Assembly: GCF_021372645.1 (NCBI RefSeq)
Contig: NZ_JAJFUC010000044.1
Location: forward strand, 23,383-87,382
Direction of reading: 5' to 3'
Source: Clostridium sp.
Lineage (GTDB): Bacteria; Bacillota; Clostridia; Clostridiales; Clostridiaceae
Length of the DNA: 64,000 nucleotides
Numbering within the stretch: position 1 is the first letter of the stretch; the number at the start of each line of letters is the position of its first letter. This document shows, piece by piece, positions 51,101 to 62,138 of this stretch. The notes beneath the pieces were generated by a model that did not search any database, was not told the origin of the DNA, and saw only the letters and a program-made list of their open reading frames with translations. The translations under genes and the position numbers were made by a program.

Positions 51101-51484
51101 TATATAAGATTGTAGCAATTTATCGAAGAATGTTCAAGATAATTATTTATCAATTGAAGTAATACAAGTTCCAATGATTTTTTAATGCACAGTTTATAAT
51201 ACACAATTAAAGAAAAAAATAAAGTATTAAATATCTAATAAGTCATATAATATAATTAAGATTGAAAATGAAAAAAATTTAACATTAGGAATGAAAAGTT
51301 TTCCTATAATGATTGGCATGATATATATTGATTTATATTATGAAAATATAAATTTATATATTTTGGCAACGGAGTCATGGGGAAATGTTTCTTATTGATT
51401 TCGTTTTTTCGTTATAAAATAACATTCTGCAGAATTTATTTTAATATATTAATTTTAGAACAAAAGTGCTTGGGATATTATTTC
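51101..51484. other. AT-rich intergenic region before glnA
   Basis: No gene seen. One less AT-rich block, GGCAACGGAGTCATGGGG (51365-51382), stands out and lies about 100 bases before a strong hairpin with a T tract, so an unannotated small RNA could lie at about 51350-51540. Confidence 0.4.
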
Positions 51485-51540
51485 AAAAACTTTAAAATAT
51501 AAAGAATATGTCATTCATTTCTTTAGATTTTAAAGTTTTT
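51485..51540 (+). terminator. Long hairpin with T tract upstream of glnA
   Basis: AAAAACTTTAAAAT and ATTTTAAAGTTTTT are perfectly complementary (14 pairs), with a further TAAAG/CTTTA inside. It lies before the glnA promoter and so does not belong to the glnA leader. It may end an upstream small RNA or insulate glnA. Confidence 0.6.
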
Positions 51541-51573
51541 ACAACAAAAATGTTTATTTTTTTAGAAAATGAC

Positions 51574-51602
51574 TTGATTTGTTAGAAATAGTAGTATATA
51601 AT
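51574..51602 (+). promoter_or_regulatory. SigA promoter of glnA
   Basis: TTGATT at 51574, 17-base spacer, TATAAT at 51597. Expected start of transcription near 51609. Confidence 0.7.
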
Positions 51603-51617
51603 TTCATTATTATATGA

Positions 51618-51637
51618 ATTGAGCAAAGGCGTTCAAT
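51618..51637 (+). promoter_or_regulatory. ANTAR-type antiterminator hairpin in the glnA leader
   Basis: ATTGAGC, loop AAAGGC, GTTCAAT: seven pairs closing a six-base loop with A at position 1 and G at position 4, the features required by ANTAR proteins. Its loop and 3' arm overlap the 5' arm of the terminator, so the two folds exclude each other. A second (P1) hairpin with the same loop bases was not found. ATATAAT/ATTATAT just upstream has a six-base loop without A1/G4 and overlaps the promoter. Confidence 0.65.
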
Positions 51638-51671
51638 AGATGGTTATACCTATTTATTGAGCGCCTTTTTT
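51625..51671 (+). terminator. Leader terminator of glnA
   Basis: AAAGGCGTTCAATA and TATTGAGCGCCTTT (one G-T pair) around a 16-base loop, then a T run. It lies 24 bases before the glnA start codon, so readthrough is needed for expression. Confidence 0.88.
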
Positions 51672-51694
51672 AAAACAAAAAGGGGGAATGTAAA

Positions 51695-53026
51695 GTGGCA
51701 AAGTACACAAAGGAACATATTATTAACTTAGTCAAAGAAAATGGGGTTAAATTTATAAGACTTCAGTTTACAGATATGTTGGGATCCTTAAAAAATGTAG
51801 CAATAACAGACAAGCAATTAGAAAAAGCGCTAAACAATGAGTGTATGTTCGATGGATCATCTATTGAAGGGTTCGTTGAAATTGAAGAATCAGACATGAA
51901 TTTAAGACCAAACTTAGACAGTTTTGTAATATTCCCATGGAGACCACAACAAGGTAAAGTTGCAAGATTGATTTGCGATGTTTATAGACCAGATGGAACA
52001 CCATTTGATGGAGATCCAAGATATGTATTAAAGAAAGCTTTAGAAGAAGCTCAAGAACTTGGATATACTATGAATGTTGGACCAGAATGTGAATTCTTCT
52101 TATTTGAAACTGATGAAAATGGTAATGCAACAACTAAGACTCAAGATAAAGGTGGATATTTTGATTTAGCACCTACAGATTTAGGAGAAAATGCTAGACG
52201 TGATATGACTTTAGCTTTAGAAGACATGGGATTTGAAATTGAAGCTTCTCACCATGAAGTTGCAGAAGGTCAAAATGAAATTGACTTTAAGTACGATGAT
52301 GCGTTAACTACAGCAGATAGAATTATGACATTTAAATTGGTTGTTAAATCTATTGCTCAAAGACATGGATTATTTGCATCATTTATGCCAAAACCAATCT
52401 TTGGTATCAATGGTTCGGGAATGCACGTTAATATGTCATTATTTAAAGATGGAAAAAATGCATTCGTTGATGAAAAAGATCCAAATGGATTAAGCCAAAT
52501 AGCTTATAACTTCATTGCTGGATTATTAAAGAATATTAAAGGACTTGCAGCTGTAACTAATCCTTTAGTTAATTCATACAAGAGATTAGTACCAGGATAT
52601 GAGGCACCAGTTTACTTAGCTTGGTCTTGTAAAAACAGAACTCCATTAATCAGAGTACCTGCGGCTCGTGGAGCTGGAACTAGAATAGAATTAAGATGTC
52701 CAGATCCAAGTTCTAACCCATACTTAGTATTAGCTTGCCTTTTACAAGCTGGATTAGAAGGTATTAAAGAAAATTTGCAACCACCAGCTCAAGTAGAAGC
52801 TAACATATTTAAAATGACTGACGAAGAAAGAGCAACTCAAGGAATTGATAATTTACCAAACAACTTATATGAAGCTGTTAATTTCATGAAAGAAAGCTCA
52901 CTTGCCAAGAAAGCTTTAGGAGAGCATATATTTAATAATTATGTTGAAGTAAAAGCTGCTGAATGGGATAAGTACAGAATTGATGTTCATGACTGGGAAA
53001 TAAATAACTATCTTAATAGATATTAA
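51695..53026 (+). CDS. glnA: Glutamine synthetase type I
   Basis: Condenses glutamate and ammonia to glutamine with ATP. 443 residues, the length of the GSI-alpha enzymes of Firmicutes. Motifs: [16 protein letters not shown] start ([15 protein letters not shown]), [10 protein letters not shown] (the D50 loop), [37 protein letters not shown] and [25 protein letters not shown]. No adenylylation-tyrosine insert is present. GTG start at 51695 after AGGGGGAATG. Controlled by the leader terminator and presumably by the ANTAR protein encoded next. Confidence 0.96.
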   Translation: MAKYTKEHIINLVKENGVKFIRLQFTDMLGSLKNVAITDKQLEKALNNECMFDGSSIEGFVEIEESDMNLRPNLDSFVIFPWRPQQGKVARLICDVYRPDGTPFDGDPRYVLKKALEEAQELGYTMNVGPECEFFLFETDENGNATTKTQDKGGYFDLAPTDLGENARRDMTLALEDMGFEIEASHHEVAEGQNEIDFKYDDALTTADRIMTFKLVVKSIAQRHGLFASFMPKPIFGINGSGMHVNMSLFKDGKNAFVDEKDPNGLSQIAYNFIAGLLKNIKGLAAVTNPLVNSYKRLVPGYEAPVYLAWSCKNRTPLIRVPAARGAGTRIELRCPDPSSNPYLVLACLLQAGLEGIKENLQPPAQVEANIFKMTDEERATQGIDNLPNNLYEAVNFMKESSLAKKALGEHIFNNYVEVKAAEWDKYRIDVHDWEINNYLNRY

Positions 53027-53067
53027 TCTGGTATTGGTAATTACTCTTATTTAAGGTGGGGATTGCA

Positions 53068-53628
53068 ATGACTCAAAATGGGAAAATTATTATAGCTTTA
53101 AGCAATATTGAGACAGCAAATAAATTAAAGAGTTTACTAGTGCAAGAGGGCTATGACATTATAGGATTATGTACTTCAGGAAATGAATTAATTAGATTAG
53201 TTAGGCAATATTCTCCAGACCTAGTCTTAGTTGGATATAAATTTAAGGATATGAGTTTGCTAGATGTTTATGAAACATTAGTAGATACAACTAGTTTTTT
53301 AGCTATTGTAAATGAACCTTATAGGTCATTTATAGAAGAGGATACTGATATATATTGTATTGGTACTAAAATTTCTAATGTACTCTTAACAAATGCTATT
53401 GATTTAATATTTCAAAGTAAAAAGAGAATTAAGAAATTAAGAGATCAGGTTGAAAAGTTAGAACATACGCTAGAGGATAGAAAGCTTATAGAAAAAGCTA
53501 AAGGTCAACTCATGTCAACTTCAGGACTAACAGAGAATGAAGCATTTAGATATATGCAAAAAATAAGTATGGATTCTGGAAAAAGAATGAAGGATATTGC
53601 TAGTTTAATATTGAGTGAATCAGAATAA
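53068..53628 (+). CDS. nitR: ANTAR antiterminator (NitR-like)
   Basis: RNA-binding regulator of 186 residues. The N-terminal ~120 residues form a receiver-like domain (KIIIALSNIETANKLKSLLVQEGYDI, DLVLVGYKFKD) in which the usual phosphorylated Asp is replaced: the corresponding segment reads LVLVGYKF. Phosphorylation is therefore unlikely. A coiled coil at ~125-145 leads to the ANTAR domain (KLIEKAKGQLMSTSGLTENEAFRYMQKISMDSGKRMKDIA). In solventogenic clostridia a protein of this kind next to glnA is described as NitR. ATG 53068 is chosen after AAGGTGGGG. Likely targets are the glnA and glnN leaders. Confidence 0.9.
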   Translation: MTQNGKIIIALSNIETANKLKSLLVQEGYDIIGLCTSGNELIRLVRQYSPDLVLVGYKFKDMSLLDVYETLVDTTSFLAIVNEPYRSFIEEDTDIYCIGTKISNVLLTNAIDLIFQSKKRIKKLRDQVEKLEHTLEDRKLIEKAKGQLMSTSGLTENEAFRYMQKISMDSGKRMKDIASLILSESE

Positions 53629-53834
53629 ATTGTAAAGTGAATATGCGAGTGATTATATTGAAAAAAATGATATTTTTACTCGTTATTTTGCTATAATAAA
53701 TATACACATATGAAAAAAGCACGAAGTGCTGAAAAGAGTGCGAAGCATAATTAGGAACTTATTAAGTGCAACCAAGAACATGTAACATACAAAAATTACA
53801 AATGAATATATTATTATCTCAAGGGGGAATTTTA

Positions 53835-56800
53835 ATGGAAAACAATATTCCGAATGCACAAGGGTTATATAATCCAAGTTTTGAACATGATGCTTGTGGA
53901 ATTGGAACTATAGTAAACATTGATGGTGAAAAGTCTCATGAAATTTTATCAGACTGTTTAACTATATTAGAAAAATTAGAACACAGAGGCGGTACTGGTG
54001 CTGATGAAAATACTGGAGATGGAGCCGGTATATTATTTAATATACCTCATAAGTTCTTTGAAGAAGAACTTAAATCAAAAGGATTGACACTAGGATCTGA
54101 AGGTGATTATGCTGTTGCTATGGTATTCTTACCACAAGAAGAAAAGGCAAGAAAAGAAGCTATGAGCCTTTTTGAAGATATATCAAAAGAAGAAGGTCTT
54201 GAATTAATTGGGTGGAGGGAAGTTCAAACAAATCCTTCAATACTTGGAAAAGCATCTTTAGAAGCAATGCCTGCAATAATGCAAGCTTTTGTAAAGAAAC
54301 CTAATGGCATAAAAACAGGAAAAGAATTTGAAAGAAAATTATATATTGTTAGAAGAAACATAGAAAAAAGAGCAGGATGGATAAGTAAATTCTTAAATGA
54401 AACTTTCTACATAGCATCTTTTTCATCAAAGACAATTGTATATAAAGGTATGCTTTTATCTACGCAATTGAGAGAGTTCTATAAAGACTTAGAAGATGAA
54501 AGAGTTGAAACATCTTTAGCATTAGTGCATTCAAGATATAGTACTAATACATTCCCAAGCTGGGAAAGAGCACATCCAAACAGATTAATGATTCACAATG
54601 GTGAAATCAATACACTACGTGGAAATGTAAATAAGGTTTATTCTAGAGAAACAAATGTAAAATCTAGAGTACTTGGAAAAGAATTAAACAGAGTGTTACC
54701 TATTATAAATAAAGAAGGATCAGACTCTGCAATTTTTGATAACAATTTAGAATTCTTATATATGAATGGTATGGACTTAACTAGAGCAGTTATGATGGCA
54801 ATACCAGAACCATGGTATAAGAGTAAAACTATGAGTAAAGAAAAGAAAGCTTTTTATGAATATAATGCTACACTAATGGAACCATGGGATGGTCCAGCAG
54901 CTATCGTATTTACAGATGGTGAAAAAGTTGGTGCAGTTTTAGATAGAAATGGTTTAAGACCGTCAAGATATTATATAACTAAGGATAGAAGACTTATTCT
55001 TTCTTCAGAAGTTGGTGCATTAGATATACCAGCTGAAATTGTTGAAAAGAAAGATAGATTGATGCCAGGTAGAATGTTACTTGTAGATACAGTTAAGAAA
55101 GAAGTTATAGATGATGAAGAATTAAAAAATTCTTATGCAGCTGAAAATCCTTACGAAGAATGGTTAAAAGAAAATTTACTTACTTTAGATAAAATGAAAG
55201 ATGGTAAGAAATTTAGAATTGAATATGATAAGGAAACTAGAAAGAGATTAGAAAAAACTTTTGGATATACTTATGAAGAAGTAAAGACAACTATGCTTCC
55301 AATGGCTGACAGTGCAGCAGAACCTCTTGCAGCAATGGGTGTAGATGTACCAGTAGCAGTATTATCTAAAGAAGCTCAACCATTATTTAATTATTTCAAG
55401 CAATTATTTGCGCAAGTAACTAATCCACCTATAGATGCGATTAGAGAAGAAATAGTTACAGCTTCTAATGTTTACATAGGGCCAGAAGGAAATATATTAG
55501 AAGATAAGCCTACAAATTGTGAATTACTTAAACTTGATTCACCAATAATAAATGATGAAGAGTTAGCGAAAATAAAAGCTCTTAACGGTGGAAACTTAAA
55601 ATCAAAAGTTATAGATATCGTGTTTGATAAAGGTGGTTCTTTAGAAAATGCGTTAGATGAAATGTTTGAAAAAGCTCAAGATGCATATGAAAAAGGATAT
55701 ACTATATTAATATTATCTGATAGAAATGTATGTGAAGCTAAGGTTCCAATACCATCATTATTAGCAGTATCAGCACTTCATCAATATTTAGTTAAAAAGG
55801 GAACAAGAACATCAGTAGGGTTAATTCTAGAAAGTGGAGAACCAAGAGAAATTCATCATTTTGCTACTTTAATTGGATTTGGTGCATCAGCTGTAAATCC
55901 ATACATGGCTTACGAAGCTTTAAGAGGATTAATAGAAGAAGGATTACTTAATGTAGAATATGACAAGGCTGTTTATAACTATAATAAAGCAGTACTTAAG
56001 GGAATAATTAAGATACTTTCTAAAATGGGTATTTCAACAATTCAATCTTACCAAGGAGCTCAAATATTTGAGGCTATCGGTATAGGAACAGAAGTAATTG
56101 ATAAGTACTTTACTAATACTGTAAGCAGAATTGGTGGAATTGGGTTAAAAGAAATACAAAAAGAAGCAGAAATGAATCATACTAATGGATTTAGAGAAAA
56201 AACATATGCAGCTGACTTTACATTAGACTCACCAGGATATGAAAAACTTAGATCTGGTGATGAGCAAGAAAAGCATTTATATAATCCATTAACTATTCAT
56301 AAACTTCAAGAAGCAACAAGAACAGGAAACTATGAATTATTTAAAGAATGTACTTCTTTAATAGATGACGAAAAGGCAGAAATAACTTTAAGAGGGTTAT
56401 TAGAATTTAATTATAATTCTAAGGAAATCCCACTAGATGAAGTTGAACCAGTTACAGAGATAGTTAAGAGATTTAAAACAGGAGCTATGTCTTATGGATC
56501 AATTTCTAAGGAAGCTCATGAAGCACTTGCTATAGCAATGAATAGAATTGGTGGTAGATCTAATACTGGTGAAGGTGGAGAAGATTCTGAAAGATGGACT
56601 TTAGATGCAAATGGAGATTCTAGAAGATCTTCAATAAAGCAAATTGCATCTGGTAGATTTGGTGTAACTTCAGAGTATTTAGTTAATGCAGATGAACTTC
56701 AAATAAAATTAGCACAAGGGGCTAAACCAGGGGAAGGTGGACAATTACCTGGAACTAAGGTTTATCCATGGGTTGCTAAAACTAGACATTCAACTACAGG

Positions 56801-58409
56801 TGTTGGACTTATATCACCACCACCACATCATGACATTTATTCAATAGAAGATTTAGCTCAATTAATTTATGATTTGAAAAATGTAAATACTGGAGCTAGA
56901 ATATCTGTTAAATTAGTTTCTGAATGTGGAGTTGGTACTGTTGCTGCTGGTGTTGCTAAAGGTGGAGCAGAAGTAATATTAATTTCAGGATATGATGGAG
57001 GAACAGGTGCATCACCTAAGAACTCTATTAAAAATGCAGGACTTCCTTGGGAATTAGGACTTGCAGAAGCACATCAAACTTTATTACTTAACGATTTAAG
57101 AGAAAGAGTTAGAGTAGAAGTTGATGGTAAGCTTATGAGCGGACGTGATGTAGCAATTGCAGCATTACTTGGAGCAGAAGAATTTGGATTCGCAACTGCA
57201 CCACTTGTAGCACTTGGTTGTGTTATGATGAGAGTATGTAATTTAGATACTTGTCCTGTAGGTATTGCAACTCAAAATGAACAACTTAGAAAGAGATTTA
57301 AAGGAAAACCAGAATATGTTGTTAACTTTATGTACTTCATAGCTGAAGAACTTAGAGAAATCATGGCTAAGCTTGGCTTTAGAAAACTTGATGAAATGAT
57401 TGGTAGAGTAGATAGACTTAAACAAAGAGAAAGTGCTTATGGCTGGAAAGCTAAGAGTATTGACTTAAGTTCTATACTTTATACTCCAGATAAATATAAA
57501 GGTAAAGTTGTTAAATTTGATGAAACTAAGAAGTATGACTTTAAGTTAAATAAAGTATTAGATGAAAAAGTATTCTTAGACAAATTTAAAAATGCTATAG
57601 AAAATAAGGAAAAGACAAATTTAGAAATTGACATAACTAATACGAATAGAACCCTTGGAACTATTCTTGGATCTGAAATAACTAAGGCAAATGGGTCAAA
57701 AGGATTACCAGAAGATACAATAAGCATTAAATGTAATGGAGCAGCTGGTCAAAGTTTTGGTTCATTTATTCCAAAGGGATTAACTTTTGAAGTTGAAGGA
57801 GATGCTAATGACTACTTAGGTAAGGGATTATCAGGTGGTAAAATTGTAGTATATCCTCCAAAGAAATCAACATTTGTAGCTGAAGATAACATCTTAATTG
57901 GAAATGTTGCTTTATATGGTGCAACTTCAGGTAAAGTATTTATAAATGGTATTGCAGGAGAAAGATTCTGTGTTAGAAATTCAGGTGCAACTGCTGTTGT
58001 TGAAGGAGTAGGAGCTCATGGGTTAGAATATATGACTGGTGGTAAAGTTGTTGTTTTAGGTAAAACAGGAATTAACTTTGCAGCAGGTATGAGTGGCGGA
58101 ATTGCTTACATTTATGAAGAAGATCCAAACTTCAGAATAAATTTAAATGAAGAAATGATATTGTTAGAAGAGTTAAACTTAGAGGATGAAGAAGAATTAA
58201 AGAACTTAATTGAAGAACATGTAAAAGTTACAGGCTCTCCTAAAGGAAATAAAATATTATATAACTTTGAAACAGAAAAATCTAAATTCCATAAAATAAT
58301 TCCAAAAGATTATAAGAGAGTAATAGAAACTGTTGAAAAGTATAAGAATCTTGGATGTGATGAGGACGAAGCATTAATTAAAACTTTCCAAGAAATTAAA
58401 GGAAATTAG
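53835..58409 (+). CDS. gltB: Glutamate synthase large subunit
   Basis: Makes two glutamates from glutamine and 2-oxoglutarate with GltD. 1524 residues. A ~21-residue propeptide ends before the nucleophile Cys in [10 protein letters not shown] of the glutamine amidotransferase domain (to ~440). The central domain, then the FMN/synthase domain with EGGEDSERW and [14 protein letters not shown] follow. The 3Fe-4S cysteines are in [15 protein letters not shown], and the C-terminal GXGXG domain covers ~1260-1500 ([14 protein letters not shown]). ATG 53835 follows AAGGGGGAA; the frame is open further upstream without a ribosome site. 206 bases separate it from nitR. Confidence 0.97.
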   Translation: MENNIPNAQGLYNPSFEHDACGIGTIVNIDGEKSHEILSDCLTILEKLEHRGGTGADENTGDGAGILFNIPHKFFEEELKSKGLTLGSEGDYAVAMVFLPQEEKARKEAMSLFEDISKEEGLELIGWREVQTNPSILGKASLEAMPAIMQAFVKKPNGIKTGKEFERKLYIVRRNIEKRAGWISKFLNETFYIASFSSKTIVYKGMLLSTQLREFYKDLEDERVETSLALVHSRYSTNTFPSWERAHPNRLMIHNGEINTLRGNVNKVYSRETNVKSRVLGKELNRVLPIINKEGSDSAIFDNNLEFLYMNGMDLTRAVMMAIPEPWYKSKTMSKEKKAFYEYNATLMEPWDGPAAIVFTDGEKVGAVLDRNGLRPSRYYITKDRRLILSSEVGALDIPAEIVEKKDRLMPGRMLLVDTVKKEVIDDEELKNSYAAENPYEEWLKENLLTLDKMKDGKKFRIEYDKETRKRLEKTFGYTYEEVKTTMLPMADSAAEPLAAMGVDVPVAVLSKEAQPLFNYFKQLFAQVTNPPIDAIREEIVTASNVYIGPEGNILEDKPTNCELLKLDSPIINDEELAKIKALNGGNLKSKVIDIVFDKGGSLENALDEMFEKAQDAYEKGYTILILSDRNVCEAKVPIPSLLAVSALHQYLVKKGTRTSVGLILESGEPREIHHFATLIGFGASAVNPYMAYEALRGLIEEGLLNVEYDKAVYNYNKAVLKGIIKILSKMGISTIQSYQGAQIFEAIGIGTEVIDKYFTNTVSRIGGIGLKEIQKEAEMNHTNGFREKTYAADFTLDSPGYEKLRSGDEQEKHLYNPLTIHKLQEATRTGNYELFKECTSLIDDEKAEITLRGLLEFNYNSKEIPLDEVEPVTEIVKRFKTGAMSYGSISKEAHEALAIAMNRIGGRSNTGEGGEDSERWTLDANGDSRRSSIKQIASGRFGVTSEYLVNADELQIKLAQGAKPGEGGQLPGTKVYPWVAKTRHSTTGVGLISPPPHHDIYSIEDLAQLIYDLKNVNTGARISVKLVSECGVGTVAAGVAKGGAEVILISGYDGGTGASPKNSIKNAGLPWELGLAEAHQTLLLNDLRERVRVEVDGKLMSGRDVAIAALLGAEEFGFATAPLVALGCVMMRVCNLDTCPVGIATQNEQLRKRFKGKPEYVVNFMYFIAEELREIMAKLGFRKLDEMIGRVDRLKQRESAYGWKAKSIDLSSILYTPDKYKGKVVKFDETKKYDFKLNKVLDEKVFLDKFKNAIENKEKTNLEIDITNTNRTLGTILGSEITKANGSKGLPEDTISIKCNGAAGQSFGSFIPKGLTFEVEGDANDYLGKGLSGGKIVVYPPKKSTFVAEDNILIGNVALYGATSGKVFINGIAGERFCVRNSGATAVVEGVGAHGLEYMTGGKVVVLGKTGINFAAGMSGGIAYIYEEDPNFRINLNEEMILLEELNLEDEEELKNLIEEHVKVTGSPKGNKILYNFETEKSKFHKIIPKDYKRVIETVEKYKNLGCDEDEALIKTFQEIKGN

Positions 58410-58423
58410 GGGGTTAAACTGAC

Positions 58424-59896
58424 ATGGGTAAACCAACGGGATTTTTAGAGTATGATAGAGAAATAGGTAAAAATAGAGAACCTAAAGAAAGATTAAAAGA
58501 TTATAAAGAGTTTCATGAAAGACTTTCTTTAGAAAAGCAGTGCATTCAAGGTGCAAGATGTATGGATTGTGGTGTTCCATTTTGTCAATCAGGAGTATTA
58601 TTTTCAGGTATGGTATCAGGATGTCCACTTCACAATCTGATTCCTGAATGGAATGATTTAGTGTATAGAGGAAAATGGGAATTAGCTTATGAAAGATTAA
58701 ATAAGACTAACCCTTTCCCTGAATTTACAGGAAGAGTATGCCCAGCTCCTTGTGAAGCTGGATGTACAGCAGGATTAAATGGTCCTTCAGTTGCTATAAA
58801 GGAAAATGAAAGAGCTATAATTGATACTGCTTTTGAAAATAAAACAGTTAAAGCAAATCCTCCACTTAAGAGAACTGGAAAAACAGTTGCAGTAATAGGA
58901 TCAGGTCCAGCAGGACTTGCAGCAGCAGATACATTAAACAAATGTGGTCACAAAGTTACTGTATTCGAAAGAAGCGACAGACCAGGTGGATTATTAATGT
59001 ATGGAATTCCTAACATGAAGCTTGATAAAGAACTTATCTTAAGAAGAGTACATCTTATGGCAGAAGAAGGAATTAGATTTGTAAATAATGCAAATGTTGG
59101 TGACAACTATGACGCAAAGCAAATCTTAGATGAATATGATGCAGTAGTTCTTGCAACAGGAGCATCTGAGCCTAGAGATCTTCAAGCAGAAGGAAGATCA
59201 GATGTTAAAGGAGTTCACTTTGCAGTAGACTTCTTAAAAGCTAATACTAAGAGTCTTTTAGATTCAAACCTTGCTGATGGTAATTATATTTCTGCAAAAG
59301 ATAAAAATGTAATTGTTATTGGTGGTGGAGATACAGGAACAGACTGTGTTGGAACTTCACTTAGACATGGATGTAAATCATTAGTTCAATTCGAAATAAT
59401 GGGAGAACCAGTTAAGGAAAGAGCTGAAAATAATCCATGGCCAGAATGGCCTAAAGTTCTTAAGGTTGATTATGGCCAAGAAGAATTTATAGACCTTTAT
59501 GGTAAAGATCCAAGAGAATATTTAACTACAGTTACAGCTCTTCATGCAGATAAAGATGGAAATCTTGAAAGTGTTGATACTGTAAAAGTTGAATGGAAAA
59601 AGGATGATAGCGGAAGATTCGGACCAGCACCAGTTAAGGGATCAGAAAAGAATTGGAAAGCTGAACTCGTATTACTTGCAATGGGATTCACAGGCTCACA
59701 AAGCTACATTAAAGATGCTTTTGGAGTAGAATTAGATGCAAGAACTAATATAAAAGCAGAAGAAACAGATTTCAGAACTAATATTCCTAAAGTATTTTCA
59801 ACAGGTGATGCTAGACGTGGTCAATCATTAGTTGTAACTGCAATAAGTGAAGGAATACATGCAGGAATAGCTGTTAATGAATTTTTAAGAAAATAA
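58424..59896 (+). CDS. gltD: Glutamate synthase small subunit
   Basis: NADPH-oxidising flavoprotein partner of GltB, 490 residues. The N-terminal iron-sulfur domain has CMDCGVPFCQSG, CPLHNLIPEWND and CPAPCEAGCT. The FAD site is VIGSGPAGLAAADTLNKCGH with RPGGLLMYGIPNMKL, and the NADPH site VIGGGDTGTDCVGTSLRHG. The C-terminal STGDARRGQSLVVTAI completes the FAD pocket. It lies 14 bases after gltB, with GGGGGTT as ribosome site, in one operon. Confidence 0.97.
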   Translation: MGKPTGFLEYDREIGKNREPKERLKDYKEFHERLSLEKQCIQGARCMDCGVPFCQSGVLFSGMVSGCPLHNLIPEWNDLVYRGKWELAYERLNKTNPFPEFTGRVCPAPCEAGCTAGLNGPSVAIKENERAIIDTAFENKTVKANPPLKRTGKTVAVIGSGPAGLAAADTLNKCGHKVTVFERSDRPGGLLMYGIPNMKLDKELILRRVHLMAEEGIRFVNNANVGDNYDAKQILDEYDAVVLATGASEPRDLQAEGRSDVKGVHFAVDFLKANTKSLLDSNLADGNYISAKDKNVIVIGGGDTGTDCVGTSLRHGCKSLVQFEIMGEPVKERAENNPWPEWPKVLKVDYGQEEFIDLYGKDPREYLTTVTALHADKDGNLESVDTVKVEWKKDDSGRFGPAPVKGSEKNWKAELVLLAMGFTGSQSYIKDAFGVELDARTNIKAEETDFRTNIPKVFSTGDARRGQSLVVTAISEGIHAGIAVNEFLRK

Positions 59897-59953
59897 AAAT
59901 ATACACATTAGAAAAGAGCAGCTATGCTGCATATAAAATCATTTCATAAAAAG

Positions 59954-59990
59954 TAATACCTTTAGGTTTATACCTAGAGGTATTATTTTT
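59954..59990 (+). terminator. Terminator after gltBD
   Basis: TAATACCTTTAGGT, loop TTAT, ACCTAGAGGTATTA, then a T run. One G-T pair. Confidence 0.85.
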
Positions 59991-60158
59991 CATTAAATTT
60001 ATTTTTAAGGTAAATTTAAATATATTTTATTCTATAATTAGAAAAATGAAATTATAATAATTAAGAGAACTATAAAATATTTGAATATAGTTTAAAACTA
60101 TGTTTATATTGAAGAGAAGTCAAAAGTTATAAAATTAAATAATAGATGGGAGAAAATA

Positions 60159-61076
60159 ATGAAAGTTTTAAAAAATGATATTAATCAAATAAGATCTGGG
60201 TGGAAAATAGGAATTCTTTTTTTATCATTTATTATTACAACATTGATTGTTTCATTCATTTTTACTATGGTATATAGTTGGATTATTGTAACTAAGAATC
60301 CAGAAATTTTATCTGATCCTAAATATGTGAATCATATACGGGACCAATTTTCAGGAATGAGCAATTTTCCAGCAGTATGTTTAGAGTTGATTCAATGTAT
60401 ATGTCTAATTTTTTTTGTAATTCTATTTTGGAAAATGTGGGACAGAAGAAAAATTAAAGATATTGGATTTACCAATATAAAAAGCAGTTGGAAAGATTTA
60501 TGTATTGGGTTATTAATTGGAGCATTATCTTTTACAATAGTAGCAATTATATTGTTGTCAACAAAGTCTGTGGAATTAGTAAATAGTTTTAGTCAACCGA
60601 ATTTTTCTAAGGCATTAATTTTACAATTAGTTATTTTTATTTTTGTTGGAATTAATGAAGAACTTTTCAGTCGCGGATATTGTATGACAATTTTAAAACA
60701 AACGAAAAAATCATGGGCTCCTATTGTAGTTTCATCAATAATTTTTGCACTAATGCATTCTATGAATGCTGGTATAAGCTTGATAGCATATATTAATTTA
60801 TTTTTATTTGGAATATCCATGGGATATTTGTTTATAAAAACTAAAAATATATGGATGTGCATAGGTTATCATATAACATGGAATTACTTTCAAGGCGATG
60901 TTTTTGGCTTTTTAGTGAGTGGAAATGTTACAGATTCTATATATACTATAAAAACCTTGAGTCCTAATATAATTAACGGAGGTAGCTTTGGGCCAGAAGG
61001 TGGACTAGTAGTTACAATATTACTTGTAATCACAATTCTAATAATATATAAATTTTTGCCTAGCAGAGAAGCATAA
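60159..61076 (+). CDS. CPBP-family intramembrane metalloprotease
   Basis: Membrane protein of 305 residues with about eight helices. The CPBP/Abi (CAAX protease-like) motifs are NEELFSRGY (Glu-Glu-x3-Arg), LMHSMN and YHITWNYFQG with the conserved histidines. Members cleave membrane-embedded peptides and include bacteriocin-immunity and PrsW/Rce1-like proteins; substrate unknown. GATGGGAGAAAATA precedes the ATG. Stands alone between two terminator-bounded units. Confidence 0.88.
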   Translation: MKVLKNDINQIRSGWKIGILFLSFIITTLIVSFIFTMVYSWIIVTKNPEILSDPKYVNHIRDQFSGMSNFPAVCLELIQCICLIFFVILFWKMWDRRKIKDIGFTNIKSSWKDLCIGLLIGALSFTIVAIILLSTKSVELVNSFSQPNFSKALILQLVIFIFVGINEELFSRGYCMTILKQTKKSWAPIVVSSIIFALMHSMNAGISLIAYINLFLFGISMGYLFIKTKNIWMCIGYHITWNYFQGDVFGFLVSGNVTDSIYTIKTLSPNIINGGSFGPEGGLVVTILLVITILIIYKFLPSREA

Positions 61077-61220
61077 AGAAGATTTAAGTTCATTATGTCT
61101 ATAAAAGTTACACATTGTAAATTTTATAGTCTTAAGGTATAATTGTAACTAAATTAGGCGTCGTAGGACATTATTTTCATTAAGATGTCTAAAAACTATG
61201 TAATGCAGAGGTTGATTATA

Positions 61221-61517
61221 ATGAATGGAAATATTACAAGGTATATATATATTATTGGAACAATTTGCATAGTATTTTTATTGGGATCAATATTGATTCG
61301 TATTCTTCCGTGGCTTTTATTATTTGGAGTAATAACATATATCATTATGAAAATTGTAGAATTTGCAAAAGGAAAGAAACAACAAAAGAATTTAAACAAT
61401 TTTGATTTTAATAATAGAAGTGATAATGAAGATAGCTATAAAGAGTCAAATGATAATTATACTAATGGAGAAGTTATTGATGTTGAATATGAGGATATAG
61501 ATACTAAAGAAGACTAA
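61221..61517 (+). CDS. Small membrane protein with acidic tail
   Basis: Protein of 98 residues from the chosen ATG (AGAGGTTG 8 bases upstream; the frame is open to 61185). Two close hydrophobic segments at about 6-25 and 29-48 (IYIIGTICIVFLLGSILI; WLLLFGVITYIIMKIV) are followed by a KGKKQQK stop-transfer and a polar acidic C-terminus (SDNEDSYKESN...VEYEDIDTKED). Not recognised. The location before glnN gives no functional hint. Confidence 0.6.
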   Translation: MNGNITRYIYIIGTICIVFLLGSILIRILPWLLLFGVITYIIMKIVEFAKGKKQQKNLNNFDFNNRSDNEDSYKESNDNYTNGEVIDVEYEDIDTKED

Positions 61518-61795
61518 TACTTAATTTATATATAAAAATTTAATTTTATGGACTGAGTTTTTTGATGCCTAAGAAAGTATAGAATTTTTAGTGACCGAAT
61601 GCGGACATAATTCACTTAATGTAAATATTTAATCATTGAATAATTGATATTTATATAATAAAATAAGTTGAGATTTATGGTTTTAAGCAATATTCACCTA
61701 ATCAAAATCCATTATACGTAATAAAATACCATTCCTATTATTCAAATGGAAAAATTTATTTTTTACTAGGTTATCCTAAAAAATCGAGTTCAGTA

Positions 61796-61824
61796 TTGAA
61801 CAATCTTTAACAATATAGTATAAT
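61796..61824 (+). promoter_or_regulatory. SigA promoter of glnN
   Basis: TTGAAC at 61796, 17-base spacer, TATAAT at 61819, giving a ~300-base leader before the glnN start. Within that leader TAAGACT/AGTCTTA at 61842-61860 forms a short hairpin with a five-base loop. The remainder of 61518-61795 shows no gene. Confidence 0.7.
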
Positions 61825-61909
61825 ATAACATATATAGTATGTAAGACTATGGTAGTCTTAGCAGTAAATGTCCTAGTAATAACCAGTTTAGAATATTAAT
61901 TAAATGAAA

Positions 61910-61931
61910 TTTTTAGCAATGGAGCTAGAGA
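61910..61931 (+). promoter_or_regulatory. ANTAR-type antiterminator hairpin in the glnN leader
   Basis: TTTTTAGC, loop AATGGA, GCTAGAGA: eight pairs (two G-T) closing a six-base loop with A at position 1 and G at position 4. The 3' arm is shared with the terminator 5' arm, the same layout as in the glnA leader. A partner P1 hairpin is not clear. Confidence 0.6.
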
Positions 61932-61960
61932 ATATTAAAATATTCTTTAGCTTTTTATTT
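61923..61960 (+). terminator. Leader terminator of glnN
   Basis: AGCTAGAGAATATT and AATATTCTTTAGCT (one G-T pair) with a tight loop, then a T-rich tail. It lies about 180 bases before the glnN start. Confidence 0.85.
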
Positions 61961-62138
61961 TTTTGCATGCATTTTATTCCAAATGTGTATTTAAAAGGAA
62001 GTCATCTACTGTCTTATTCTATATTTTTTTGTTGACAATTTAATATTTATAATCTAAAATTTTTATTAAATTATTAAATATTTTAATTAGTTAATAACAA
62101 TTCAAATAATGTTGTATATCTGAAAGGAGATTTTATTA

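Noticed and set aside
53629-53834. ANTAR-type leader before gltB
   Set aside because: Hairpins are present (CGAGT...ACTCG, AGCAC...GTGCT) but none has a six-base loop with A1 and G4 overlapping a terminator.
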